64,000 nucleotides of DNA from Takakia lepidozioides (GCA_030704615.1 CM060733.1:15500001-15564000), one strand, 5' to 3'; counted from the first letter of the stretch, positions 47,071 to 58,945 are shown. Numbers and translations are program-made. The notes: generated by a model from the sequence alone, not told the origin.

Positions 47071-48481
47071 CTCCGTGTTGACAAACTGTCATTCAACCGG
47101 TCATGAACATGTCCCTAACCCCCTCTCCACAAGGTAACCGGGTAGAGAACCTGTTGCGGCTTATGGTTTGGAATACTAGGTTCCTAACATAGCCTACACC
47201 TGTACCTGCATCCACCGCAAGCACTCCTATGGTTGGCTGGTCATCACCTCCAACCTCACCACATGAGAAATAATGATGGTCTGGCTGGTCATCACCCCAG
47301 CCTTACCATTGACAGCATGCTCTAGGACTGGCCAGTGATCAAATCCGGACCAATCACCTATAAAAACAAGCGCCCACACAAAACTAGCATGGCGCACAGT
47401 CAAGCATGCAGGTATGGAGGGGATCCAAACACAAGAAATCAGAACGACAACTCCCCCACACCAAAAACAATTCCACGGTGTTGCTCCTGCAAGGACACCC
47501 CAGCCCAAACCCGGACTGACTCTTGCCTCCACCTACAGAAAGGTTTTGGCCTAATGAGAGGGTGGAAACTACAAAGAAGAGAAGCTAAAGCAATGCCTAA
47601 CCCCAGCATGCCCTCATCGCAACACTCTTCCTCTCCTCTCTTCCCTCACTTGCATGACCATGGGAATATCATGAAGATACTCCTCAAACCGCCCTCCACG
47701 AGCTTCAAAATTCGGCCTTCAAGACCACATGCCAGTCCTTAGGCAGTCCACCAGTGCCTCCACGAGTCAGCACAGGTCGTCCACAGGTCAACACGGGCCA
47801 CCACAGACTAGCACAGGCCCACACAGCTCACTGGTCATAGCCGTCACAGCCCCACACAGGCCACAACCCTACACAGGTCACAGGGTCACAGCCCCACAGG
47901 CCGCAGCCTGTCACAGCCCATCACAGCCCCAAAGGCCACATGTCACAGCCCATTACAACCCCAAATGCCATAGGCACAACCTGTCACAACCCTACAATGA
48001 ACACAGGGTCACAGCCCCAAAGGCCACAGCCTGTCACAGCCCCTCACAGCCCGTCACAGCCCCACAGGCCACATGGCACAGCCTGTCACAGCCCTCACAG
48101 CCCATCACGGCGTGTCACAGCCCGTCACAGCCCCACAGGCCACAGGCCACAGCCCACCACAGCCTGTCACAGCCCATCACAGCCCCACAGGGCACAGCCT
48201 GTCACAGCCGTCACAGCCCCACAGGCCACAGGGCACAGCCTGTCACAGCCCCTCACAGCCCCACAGGCCATATGGCACAGCCTGTCACAGCTCGCCACAG
48301 CCCATCACAACCCATCACAGCCTGTCACAACTCGCCACAGCCCCACAGGCCACAGGGCACAGCCCCTCACAGCCCCACAGGCCACTGGGCACAGCTTGTC
48401 ACAACCCGCCACAGCCCCTCACAGCCCCTCACAGCCCCACAGGCCACATGGCACAGCCTGTCACATGCCTCTTTATCTTTG
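47071..48481 (-). other. 5' leader of copy B
   Basis: About 1.4 kb between gag and the 5' LTR. The half next to gag is unique sequence; the rest is the CACAGCCC minisatellite. I could not find a primer-binding site for a plant tRNA next to the LTR. Confidence 0.5.
47745..48470. repeat. CACAGCCC minisatellite, about 730 bp
   Basis: Dozens of short units built from TCACAGCCC, CACAGGCCACA and GGCACAGCCTG; higher-order blocks such as CCCCACAGGCCACATGGCAC return at 48058, 48260 (as CATATGG) and 48432. Serine/proline/histidine/glutamine-rich frames of 150-265 codons over it are repeat artefacts. Confidence 0.9.
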
Positions 48482-48653
48482 TGTGGACTAGTGACTGCCA
48501 TAATGGGCAGCATAATGGCAGCCTAGTGACTGACTAGTTGTAGCCTAGTCGTTGGACTAGTGGTGGACTAGTGGTATACTAGTGTGTGGTGTGCACATGT
48601 GTTGTGTGGTTTTGGACAACGATGTAGTTGTGTAGCGATATATATGCGCACGA
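48482..48653 (-). repeat. 5' LTR of copy B (limits approximate)
   Basis: TGTGGACTAGTGACTG at 48482 to GCGCACGACA at 48653, a diverged direct repeat of 39411-39618. The flanks beyond each LTR do not give a matching short duplication. Confidence 0.5.
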
Positions 48654-48779
48654 CACATGATTGGCATTGTCAGTGACAACTTATTGCTTTATGCATCTAT
48701 GTAAGCTTTGTGTGATGTGGAATCTTTGCCTCTTGTAGTGATTCCGATGAATAGATACAGAGAACAATACCAAGAAATT

Positions 48780-48808
48780 CACTAGAAGAAAAACGCGGAA
48801 TAACCACT
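48780..48808 (+). repeat. left terminal inverted repeat of the CACTA element
   Basis: CACTAGAAGAAAAACGCGGA and on to AACCACT; matches the right end with one difference (A/G at base 10). Confidence 0.92.
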
Positions 48809-49455
48809 GACCCTTTAACCACTACTGTCTTTTCCCACTCTATAAACCACTAGTAACCACTTGCCAGTGGTTAACCCCGATGAAATGCCACGGTGGCATC
48901 ATAGACAGTGGTTGGAAGTTGTTTCAACCACTCAGTAGTCCACGTGTAATAATTTATTTTCATTTTTCATTTTTTATTTGGTAATATATTTTAGTTAATA
49001 AATATTGTATTCCACGTGGACGTGTGCAGTGGTAGATTGTGAGTGGTTATAGACACCTCAGTGATGGGAAGTGGTTGAAACCACTTGATACTCCACGTGT
49101 AATAATTCAAATTTTATTTATGATTTGTGATTTGGAAATCTATTTAATTAATTAATATAATATTCCACGTGAACGAGGACAGTGCACGTTGATCTTGAGT
49201 GGTTAAAGACACTTCATTGACTTTTACCACTTTGATAGTGGTGGAGAGTGGGTGGTGAAAGACACTGCAGTAATTGGAACCACTATTCTAGTGGTCGCTC
49301 ATGAGTGGTTGCCCACACAGCAATGATTGGTACCACTTTTGTGGTGATACATGAAAAACTTTAAGTGGTTTGTGCACCTATAACTTTGAAAAACAAACAA
49401 GTGTCCATACCATTGTAGGATGATGCTATTGAACAAATGGTTCCAACAATAAACT

Positions 49456-49863
49456 TTATTCTGAATCTGAAACATATTCGTCACCATCTGAATCACTTTG
49501 CTCAACTGGAATAGCGGTTGGTTGTACAAATGCCGCTTGAATGGTAGCCAATATAGCCAAGTCTTTTTTATTTAGAGCCGTGGCACCATCTAATGACCTC
49601 GGTATTGGCGATTTGGCAAGAGCACATGGTTCAACAGAGAGTGAGAGTGGAGGAGAAGATGAGTCATTTATCCCAGGAGAATGCGATGGGATGGTGGAAT
49701 ATGAATGGTATCGTGCTATCAGGGTAGCTGAAAACAAAGCTTGGTTGTTGGATTGGAGCTCCAAGGGCACTCCACTGTAAGTTGAAGCTGTCTTCCTGCT
49801 CGAATATTGTTCATGCAATAATTCCTTCCCTCCTTCCCTGCACTTGCAATGCGATCGCAGCAC
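49456..49863 (-). other. possible C-terminal exon in the CACTA element
   Basis: A 135-codon frame ends in an acidic tail (EQSDSDGDEYVSDSE) just inside the left sub-terminal repeats. I recognise no domain. It might be the last exon of an element protein or passenger gene read on the minus strand. Confidence 0.25.
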
Positions 49864-50222
49864 CTGAGCCGAGAGGTGGCCTCCCCTTCGTTGCCTCCAT
49901 GTCAGACTTACGTTTGTTTAATGAAAGGTAATTGAGGTCCCAAGAGCCCCTAGAAGACTGCCATGTCAGCAGGATGTAGTGGTTATGGACACTAGTGTCG
50001 TGGTTAATATGTACCCTATTTTTTTTAATAAAAAAAAACGACATGTCCACATCCCATCTCCGCCATTGGATGGATGTGGACCGTCGGATGCAACCCGACA
50101 CTTGGACATCCTCATGTCCCTCACGCAAGCGTACTCAGTGTGTGTGCTTTGCTTTTTGAGCTTCCTGGGCTTGTGAGGGCGTTTTGTTGTGAGTGACCCG
50201 GGCGATTGTGGGAGAGTAGAGA

Positions 50223-50530
50223 GAAACAAAGACCCATGCGTACTGCCCGCTATGTGTGGAATGGCCCAATGCGAAGGAGTACTCATTTGAGGGAGAGGAG
50301 TCCTGTTCACATGGGGGTGGCGGAGAAGGAGTCAAGCGACTTGGAGAGCAACCCGGGGAGGATAGTGGAGCGACTCCTAGTGCTGACTACTCAGCAGAGA
50401 GCAAGAGCACGGATGAGGAGGAAGAGCAGAGTGCTGAGAAGATCGTTGTTCACATGACTCCTTCCAAGCGGCCCTTAAGGACATCCACCCCAACCAAGGA
50501 GGGTAACAAGCCCGTGGTGGGATCCCTAAG
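50223..50530 (+). other. possible acidic exon in the CACTA element
   Basis: A plus-strand frame rich in Glu, Ser and Thr (for example ESKSTDEEEEQSAEKIV near 50400) ends at a possible donor (CCCGTG|GTGGGA, about 50519). Just after it lie CT repeats. No domain is recognised; the frame may be a first exon of a passenger gene. Confidence 0.25.
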
Positions 50531-51000
50531 ACCCCTTCTGTCTTTGTCTCTGTCTCTCTCCCTCTCTCACCTTTAGTTCCTCTCAGATTGTGGAAGCAAT
50601 TGAGCATTTTGATGATGTATAGGGTTTAGGGTAGAGTTTTGTGTAAAACAGAGGTAGAGGCAGAACCGAGCAAGGTTTAGGGTAAATCGGAGTGAGTAAG
50701 AGGCTGGGGGGTATGGTGGTGGAATGATCTTTGGAGTGATGAACTGAAGGAGAAGGGAGTGTGTGGGGCTGGATTGAGAGTGAGGGAGAGGCTGGAGAAA
50801 TTATAATTAAGAAGCTGCGTTTTGCAACTGTTTTGGGGGCATTGGTGAATGGGTGATTCAGTCATTGAGTGCTGCGATTTGTAGCAGATGGAGGGGCGAT
50901 TGTGTTGGGGACTCTTTAGTGATTAACTCATAGCATTTTGTCTCGTTCTCATGCTGTAGTGTGCATTGATATGTCCCTCAGAATCCTTCTTGTGTCTTGG

Positions 51001-52370
51001 CACTGATATATCAGTTTCAAGCCTACACATGAAACCTTTTTAGGAAGGTGAATGGCTCATGAAATGCATCTACTTACAGTGACTCAGATAACCATGTTCT
51101 TGCGAGTAGTGCTTGCTTGTATGTTTGCACTGCTGGTTGCAGGACCATATCAGCTAATGTTTTAGAATCCATTTTCTGCATATGTCATTTCCTGGTACCT
51201 TAAGATATTATTCCATGGCCTAAACCTGGTCCTGATACACCTTGCTAAGTACTATGAAGTTCTTACTCGAAAAAAAAGTAAGCAAGAAAGCTGGTAAACT
51301 ATTTTAGAACAAAGACTATATCATGAAACATCGTGATATCTGTTTTGTCATGGTTTATGTCATTATGTCACCAGTAAAGTATATAAACTAGCATAAATTT
51401 GCTATCTCAGTTGGTACTTGAAGTATTTATCTAAGATCTAGTGTACTATCTTCAAACATACAACAAGCATACAACCTGTTTTGTGTGTTGTGGAATCTGC
51501 ATAGAAGATGGTGATTGGTTTACGTAACCAAGCCTATTACTACTATGAATGGCTTGTGAACTTAAGGCATGAGTGGTTGATTGTTTCATTTCCAACCTGA
51601 TATGCTTTGAGCCTGGTTCTGGAGATTTATCTCCAGACCTGCAATCTGCATTTGTGATGAGTTTACAATCTGCATATAGGCAATGATATATTAGTTTCAA
51701 GCTATACAAGAAACCTTTTCAGGAAAATGAATGGCTCATAAAATGTATATGCTTACAGTGACTCAGATAGCCATGTTCTTGCTTGTAGTGCTTGCTCGTA
51801 TGTTTGCACTGCTATGATTACCTTCAGGCTAGCAGTGGGTTTGAGGAAATGACATATGCAGAAAATGGATTCTAAAACATTAGTTGATATGGTCCTGCAA
51901 CCAGCCTGTCATGGTACCTTAAGATACTTTTCCATGGCCTAAACCTGGTCTTGATACACCTTGCTAGGACTACGATGTTCTTACTTAAAAAAAAGTAAGC
52001 AAGAAAGCTAATAAACTACAGACTATATCATGAACCATCATGATATCTGTTTTGTCCTGGCTTATGTAATTGTGTCACCAGTATATAATATATAAATTGG
52101 CAGAAATTTGTTGTCTCAGTTGGTACTTGAAGTGTTTATCTAAGGTCTGGTGTACTATCTTCAAACATACAACCTGGTTTGTGTGTTGTACAATCTGCAT
52201 AGAAGATGGTGATTGGTTTATATAACCAAGCCTATTACTACTATGAATGGCTAAGGCATGAGTGGCCGATTGTTTCATTTCCAACCTGATATGCTTTGAG
52301 CCTGGTTCTGGAGATTTATCTCCAGACCTGCAATTTGCTTTTGTGATGAGTTTACAATCTGCATATATGG
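51001..52370. repeat. two 680-bp tandem units with an inverted 59-bp segment
   Basis: The unit starting near 51001 (GATATATCAGTTTCAAGC) repeats from about 51680 (GATATATTAGTTTCAAGC) and ends near 52370. Both contain GGTACCTTAAGATA, the TACTCGAAAAAAAAGTAAGC-like run and GAAGATGGTGATTGGTTTA. The segment 51135-51193 in the first unit stands in reverse orientation in the second (51844-51902). Confidence 0.88.
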
Positions 52371-52759
52371 TGGTAAATGTTATATATCAAACCAAGGTTC
52401 TTTCCTAAATGTGAATGACTTGGAAACCTTGCTAGAAAGATGAATGGCTTAAGAATTGGACTATGTATGGCTTGACCCATTAAATTTCAAAGGGTTAGAA
52501 CATGTGTTAGGGTTTTAATACTGAATGGATGTGGGACATTGCTAGGGCGCCAGAGCATGACATTCCATGCATTCACGCCATTGGATGCCAAACTTTTTTT
52601 GGCACGTTGGGCCAAGGTTTGTATGCGTTCATGAACTGCCGACCTTGCTCGTTGCCCGGTTGACCTTATTTTTCATAATTGCGGGTCTTTGCGGGGGTGG
52701 AGGGGCTTGTGTTAGGCTGCATCAAAGCGCGCAAAGGAAGGGGGGACTGAGGCTGTGGC

Positions 52760-53570
52760 GAATGCTACTGGTCCACCTATGACATGGGTGCAACAAGGCC
52801 CAAATGGCCCATGGGTGCAATCCAGAGGTGGGCAGACGTGGCTGCAGCAAGGACCACCTACCTAGCAGCAGCCCATGGCCCCTCCACAGATGACGAACAC
52901 GTGGTCATGGATTCCAAGTGGGTCCAATGGAGGACCCCAAGGAGCTTGGGTACAAGGAGGTGCCCAAACTTGGGGCCCTCCAAGCAACGCCGCTGGTGGG
53001 CAGTGGGCAGGCCCCCCTTTTAATGGTGCTACTCCTCCATTCACCCCCCTTGCTGGTGATGATCAAGATTCCACACAGCAAGGGGATGTTGCGTCGTAGG
53101 CTGCAAACAAAAAAAAAACAAAAAAGGCTGGCCACAAAGGAACATGAAACTGATGCGAAAGCCCACAAATCTGCTAGGCTGAAGCCGCACAAGGTACAAC
53201 TAAATTCTAAGGGGGAAGTAGACCAAGGGTGTGAGGGGAAGGATTACTGGCAGAGCTCCTAGCGGGGACTCTGCATCAGATATCTTGATCCTAGCGTTTT
53301 GCTAGCAGACAAGTATGAACCCAGTGACATGACCAATGGAATCCATGGACAAGGTGGACTGTGGATTGTGGATTATGGACGAGGTGGATTGTGGCGGGTT
53401 GAGGTGAATGATATCTATATTTCCAATTGTGTCTTGCCTCACCCTAACGAGGAAGAGGTTTCACCGCAAACAATGTTAGAGGATGTCGTCGGTCTGAATT
53501 GTCTTTGGCCAGAGAAGAACATGAAGAGGGAATTTCGTTCGCCTGGGCATAGACATTGCTGGCAGTGAGA
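52760..53570 (+). other. Gln/Gly/Pro/Trp-rich frame and short acidic frame in the CACTA element
   Basis: At 52760-53097 a frame reads repeated TWVQQGP and GAWVQGGAQTWGPP units with one stop (about 52862), like a low-complexity protein tail. At 53299-53568 another frame (LWRVEVNDIYISNCVLPHP, then EEEVSPQTMLEDVVGLN) looks more like a globular domain. Neither is recognised. They may be remains of an element-encoded protein or a captured host gene. Confidence 0.3.
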
Positions 53571-54601
53571 AGAAGGCAGGAAAGCAGTTCAGTATTCCTA
53601 GCATGCATGCGGAGACGTTGTGTAGAAGTTAGGCTTAGACTTTTATCATGGCTGGATTTTGTTGACAGTGTTCCAGCACTTACTCTCTGGGATTCTATTA
53701 TATTTTGTGGAGCTTGAATCCTCAATGGTACTTCTTTCACTACACTAGTGGTGTGTGTTCCTCTAGTCATGTTCATAATCACTTGCACATCACTGTTATA
53801 GTGGTAACATTATGCGGGGGCCTTGCTGAATCCATTCTTGCTGGACAATACTGATTTGAGAGACGATGTGAATGCCAAAGCCAGGCTTGTACGGGTCATC
53901 ATGCAGCTTGCACACAATTGCCTACATTACCACTCATATAGTGGTATAAGTAATCACCTATATATTACTGTATTAGTGGTATGAATTCCTCCAGTGGTAT
54001 TCCTAATCACTTACACACCACTCTGTTAGTAATCACTCCAATCTATAGTTCCCACTCAGAGAGACACCATGGATGACTCAAATAGCTTACATACCACTCT
54101 GTGGGTAATCATTCCAATGACCTGCTGAGAGACGTCATCCACTCATATAACCACGTTGTGAGTGATATTGTATATTCTCAGTTTTCATAGAATGACTCTA
54201 TGAGTCATTTCGTGATCACTCAACAAGTGGTTTCGGAAGTCATTGAATTTTTCACTCCATCCATTTCGTAGCACTGACACACGACACGTGTCCATGCTGA
54301 GAATGTCGCCACGTGTCGACATAATCTCCAATATCATCCACGGACCACCGGCTTACACGTGTCCACTGCAAAACGGAAGTGGTTACTTTACCACTATGAC
54401 ACGTCATAAGTGGTTGATTTACCTCAGTGACACGTCAGCTAACAGGTGGACCCGGATGTGAGTGGTTCGAACGACTGTCTTTAACCACTGGTGCCACGTA
54501 ATGTCTTTTACCACTCACACTGTCCTAATCCACTGGTTTTTCATCCCTCTGGGGCCAGAGTGGTTTAGTGTCTTTTACCACTCAAAATGAGTGGCTAACA
54601 G

Positions 54602-54630
54602 AGTGGTTATTCCGCGTTTTCCTTCTAGTG
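54602..54630 (-). repeat. right terminal inverted repeat of the CACTA element
   Basis: Reads AGTGGTTATTCCGCGTTTTC then CTTCTAGTG, the reverse complement of the left end with one mismatch. Confidence 0.92.
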
Positions 54631-54859
54631 AAAACAACAAGATGTACCTGAAGAGGAAGTTGTACAAAGGAAATTGTATACTTTGGCTCATGGAAGAGAG
54701 GGTCCACTAAGATAGAACCTCCGTTTTGTCCCACTTCTACTGGTACTGTATTCCATAATCTTTGGACCGTGACAGCCAAGTGCTAAAGAAAGAAGTTTGA
54801 CTGGTGATAGCTCGTGCATTCGATTTTCCGGGGCTTCTATTTGTGTATACTGTTGGGTG

Positions 54860-55327
54860 TTGTGATCCAAGTGAAGCAGTGGGAGCTGGGTTACCAACAT
54901 GTTGCAGGCGTGGATGAGGCAGGGCGCGGTCCTTTGGCTGGCCATGTGGTGGCAGCTGCATGTACCATCCCAGCCTCTATCACGATTTCGGGTAAAAAAC
55001 TTCTCAACTTACAATTGTCAAATTGAGTCTTTTGGATGGTTTGATCACTCCCCTCTCTTCCCTTCAACATGGTGTCTCCTCTCTTCTACCCTGTTCTGGT
55101 CAATTTTAAACCCACACAAAAGAAATCCACACAGAACAACTTTGGAAAGAGAAGTAAAGCCAGCCAAATTGTAATTTGATGTGTTGGCTACAAACTGACA
55201 AAACAAGTTGACTTTGTCATTATTCACATGTAAAATTGCAGGTGTTGATGGCAACAAAAGGTTGATTGAAGAGAGATGAGATGAACTCTACTCTCATATC
55301 ATAACAACATCGGGTGTCACTTATGCT
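54860..55327 (+). pseudogene. RNase HII-like gene fragment (two exons)
   Basis: RNase HII removes ribonucleotides embedded in DNA. Exon 54860-54991 reads the N-terminal core [14 protein letters not shown] with the catalytic Asp-Glu of DEAGRG, followed by [10 protein letters not shown]. It ends at a donor G|GTAAAA. After a 250-base intron an acceptor TTGCAG leads to exon 55242-55327 with GVDGNKRLIEER and DELYSHIITTSGVTYA, matching the next part of the family, ending at GCT|GTATGT. The frame has a TGA at 55277, and the conserved NDSK-like residues are changed to DGNK. Further exons were not found in the window, and upstream lies the CACTA element. A gene broken by the transposon, or a retained partial copy. 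Confidence 0.7.
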
Positions 55328-56904
55328 GTATGTGATTCTCTTTGTGGTTGCACTTTGCCCTACACACAACCCAGAGTGATGGCAGTTGCCTTCCCCCATG
55401 CATGTCATTCCTGTGGTAAACGTAGGGATACAAAATGTCGTGCACCTAAGCATTGTGCCACAACATACATCGTTGTCCAACCACACTTCCTAGCATATAG
55501 TCCTAGAAAGCCACACCACAATCCTCCCGAGGCCTCTCTCGCCGCCATAGCTCTAGTACTTGAGATAGAGAGTGGGTGAGGTCTATATGGTGGAGTCCTT
55601 TAGCAAAGGTGCCATTGGCTTGACTTATATAACGTGATAGAGTGGGTTCATCTCTTTTCACCATTTCTGTGTCACTAGAAGAAGACGAGCTTGCCTACGT
55701 CTCACGTGGAGATAACCTCTCCACGTCCTAAGTGAAGTTCGTCACTTCACTTGGCACATGGAACCAAATGAAGTCCCAATGCCAACAAAATACAAATATA
55801 AATGTATAATGTCCTAATTAGCTAGAAATAACTATTTCTAACTAATCACAAACAAAACCATGACAAAAACTAAAATCAATAACTCTGCAACTGGGCTGTG
55901 GGGATAAGCTAAAACCTGGGGGGTGCCAACCCACAAAAGACTCTGGGTGGTTTAGTTTGTCATGGGGTTGATGGCCATAAGGCTATGGCAAGTCGATGTT
56001 TGCAGGGATCAACATGAGTACATTCTGTGGTTGCTGTACACATTTTGTTTAATTATTTAGTCACTCATTTATCAAAGTTGGAAGTTGGCAGAATTGTGTG
56101 ATGATTTCCCAAAGCCTTAGATAAAGGGAGCTTTGAACAGGTGAGACGAGTAATTTAGAGGTTGAGGGTATATGGGGATACATAATATGACTGTCACAAC
56201 CACAATGCATGAATTGTCAAATAGGGAACATGTCGTCAAATACAAAATAGGTCTGTGACAAGATCAAAATGTTGGAATTTGTTATAACCCAAATAATTAG
56301 GGCGTCAAGTCTCTTGGGATATGTGTTGGGTTGTGAATCTGACAGGGGGAAGGAAGGTTGGGTAAGAAGCTTGATTGGGGGTAGTAGACGTGACAAAGCA
56401 GATGACCATACTTCTATGCTCTAGCAGCATATTACTTTCTCCTACTTGCCATGCTCTAAACCACTGCTAGTGCTGTAACATGGTTACACAAAGGCATGCC
56501 AGTAGTGATAGAAGCCACATGAATTTGTGGATTCCAGTAGTTCACTTTTCTTTTTTTTGTTTGAGTAATTTTACTTGCATCAGGCAACAACTAGGGAGTA
56601 TAGGAGTAAGGCAATGAAGGCTTAGATTCCCTAGTACTGACGCAGGATGTAACTACAGCCTTCGCAGGAGTTCCAGGGAGGATTGCTGCTGTGACTATGA
56701 GACAGTTGATTCACTAAACAACTTCATCCACTTCTCCAGAAACTTGCGAAGACAGCCTTCTTCCGTTACTTTAAGGTATTCTTATTCTTGAGATGGGAAC
56801 ACTCCCCTGCAGAAATGTACCACTCCCTTGCAATCTATCATGAAATTCAGCAAGGATCCAACTGCCTTTGGGCTATCAAGTGAACTTGTGAATCCTCTGC
56901 TCAT
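55328..56904. other. no gene recognised
   Basis: The remaining exons of the RNase HII-like gene should be here if it were intact. A 74-codon frame at 55355 with several Cys is not recognisable. Otherwise AT-rich with no features. Confidence 0.35.
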
Positions 56905-56909
56905 GTGGT

Positions 56910-57080
56910 ATTTCAGTACTTCAGCCAGATTCAATATTTCAACATTTCAGTAATTCAGCCAGTTTTCCAGCCAGTATTTCAGTATCTCAGCCAACAAGAA
57001 TTTAATATTTTAGTTAGTTCTTTAACAAGTATTTCAACTTCATCATATTTCAACAAGCATCTCAATATTTTAATAATTAG
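56910..57080. repeat. TATTTCAGTA-type degenerate repeat
   Basis: Short units (TATTTCAG, TTTCAGCC, ATTTCAAC) repeat about fifteen times. The Phe/Gln/Ser-rich frame over it is an artefact. Confidence 0.7.
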
Positions 57081-57463
57081 TGAATCTGAAGATCAGTTTT
57101 GTAATATCATACATCAATAATTTAATTCATTCATCAATAAAGTTCCGACAGGGCCTCCTTTCCCGGCTTTATAAATAAATAAATAAATAAATTTTCCTCT
57201 TATGCAGTTTAAATATAGTTTGAATGTATGATTGTCTTATTTCAATATAATATTTTAAGAAAATCTTTTACTTGGACGTTTAGGGTGGAGCCATTACGCG
57301 ACTAGCCGCTTGTTGTTTTTATTGTTGTATATATTTAAAGGGAGAATACTAGAGATGAGGTAAGAACTTAATGCACACGTGCAACCCTATGACAAGACGC
57401 TATGCCGGGTTTTGGCATCTCAAATCTTCCCCACCCTATCTTGAGAATGACATGGAACTGAAG

Positions 57464-57645
57464 GAGTGTAAACTCCAGTCAGGGTTACACTAGGTTACAC
57501 GATGGGGGGAGTAACTCCACTTGGGGTTACACTGGGTTACAGGGTGGGGAGTGTAACTCCACTTAAGGTTACACTGGGTTACATCACGAGGTTTGTAACT
57601 CCACTCGGGATTACACAGGATGGAGTGTAACTTCACTTGGTGTAC
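57464..57645. repeat. four tandem units with GTTACACTGGGTTAC
   Basis: TGTAA(A)CTCCA...GGTTACACTGGGTTACA returns about every 45-57 bases at 57468, 57510, 57549 and 57594, with decay towards the right end. Confidence 0.85.
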
Positions 57646-57779
57646 CTCACACTTGACTATGGATTAAGAAAAAACTACACGAGACACCGGGGTTAAGGGG
57701 GTTACAAAGGTTGAGGTACTAACTGGATGTTTCCCATGGGTCAAAAATTAGCAAAGTTGTCCTTTAGAAGAAACCAAGT

Positions 57780-58577
57780 GGATGGTGTTTAGTTCTATGC
57801 ATTAGGAGCCATTTAGAGCCGGGATTTTCCAAACAAACAACAAAGTAGTGAATTTCCCAATTTAACGGTTGACTGTTGATTCCATGTGCGCATGCCAATA
57901 CTAGGTGTCAGATGCTCAATTTGGATTCTTCCCAAGAATTAGTAAACATGTCCTTTAGAACAAACCAAGTCGAGGGTATTTAGTTTCATGCATTAGCAAC
58001 CCAATCAGTCATTTAGAATCTGGATTTTCCAAACCAGCAGCAAGTAGTGAAGTTTCCAATTTGACTTTTGACTGTAATAACCCTATGCACATGCCTACTT
58101 TCCAGCCGACTGGGTTCCAAATGCTCAAGTTGGATGCTTCCTAAAAACTAGAAAAGCTCTATTTAGAAGAAACCAACTGGCGGGTGTTTACTTTCATACA
58201 TTGGCTACCCAATAAGCCATTTAGAACTTGGGTTATCCAAACCAGCAGCTAGAAGTGAATTAGGAAACTGGTCCTTTAGAAACAACAGGTTGAAAGTGTT
58301 TAGTTTCATGCATTAGGTACCCAATGAGTCATTTAGAACCTTGATTACCCAAACCAACAACACATAGTGAATTTTCCATTTTGACTGTGATTCCCTGTGC
58401 ACATGCCAACTTTCCAGTTGGCACGGGGTGGCAGATGCTCAATTTGAATGAGGGTGTTTAGTTTCATGCATTAGCTACCCAATGAGCGATATAGAACCTA
58501 GATTGTCAGAACCGGTAGCAAATACATAGTGATTTTTCAATTGGATGGAACTGTTGCTCCCTGTGCACTTGCCCAAC
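57780..58577. repeat. five tandem units of 110-210 bp
   Basis: Each unit opens with GTGTTTAGTTTCATGCATTA or a close variant (57788, 57979, 58188, 58300, 58457), then CCCAATGAGTCATTTAGAAC, an AACCAGCAGC-like part and AGTAGTGAATTT. The longer units add a CTGTGCACATGCC section. Units differ in length through internal deletions. Confidence 0.85.
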
Positions 58578-58584
58578 CACATCA

Positions 58585-58945
58585 TCATCTGTTTGCGTTT
58601 GTAATGCGTGTGTGAGACAGCCCTGGAAAAGGGCAAAGAGGTCCATGGCGCCATGGTCATAGCTAGAATTGGATTAGATGTCATTAGGATGCCCCATTCG
58701 TTGCTGCATGATGCAAAGGAGTGTTCGACATTATGGCTGAACGTATTTGGTGTCTTGAACTGCCATGATTGCAGGATATGCGTAGCATGCGTGTGGGATG
58801 GAGGATTTGGAGACATATGAGCAAGTGATGTGGGAAGTGGTATTGAAGCCCAAACACATAATCGTTTGTTTGCATTTGTAATGCATGTGTGAGGCAATCC
58901 TGGAACTGGGTAAAGAGGTCCATGGCGACATGACCATTTGAGGTC
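58585..58945 (+). pseudogene. tandem PPR fragments
   Basis: The frame at 58585-58680 reads the LSI-type repeat piece FAFVMRVCETALEKGKEVHG, and a second copy at 58858-58940 reads FAFVMHVCEAILELGKEVHG, 273 bases on. Between them, with frame changes, the text for VFDIMAER, a WNAL-like and a YAQHG-like motif is still recognisable at 58715-58795. Compared with the PPR scrap at 28968 this is the same type of repeat (FENMAERNVVSWNAL) more decayed. No complete gene. Confidence 0.65.

Larger units (their letters stand above)
48780..54630. mobile_element. CACTA (En/Spm) transposon, probably non-autonomous
   Basis: Both ends begin CACTAGAAG and form 29-bp terminal inverted repeats with one mismatch (48780-48808 and 54602-54630). 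Inside each end, about 560 bases (48810-49370) and 850 bases (53740-54600) are filled with AGTGGT/ACCACT motifs in both directions, the sub-terminal transposase-binding repeats typical of CACTA elements. No TNPA/TNPD-type transposase is readable in between. The 3-base flanks (ATT left, AAA right) do not match, so the expected 3-bp target duplication is missing or mutated. Confidence 0.85.

Noticed and set aside
47729-48537. Long Ser/Pro/His/Gln-rich protein frames
   Set aside because: They arise in all three plus-strand frames from the CACAGCCC minisatellite and have no start context or domain.
52760-53100. Gag-like protein of another retrotransposon
   Set aside because: Only low-complexity Gln/Gly/Trp text; no zinc knuckle or gag core.
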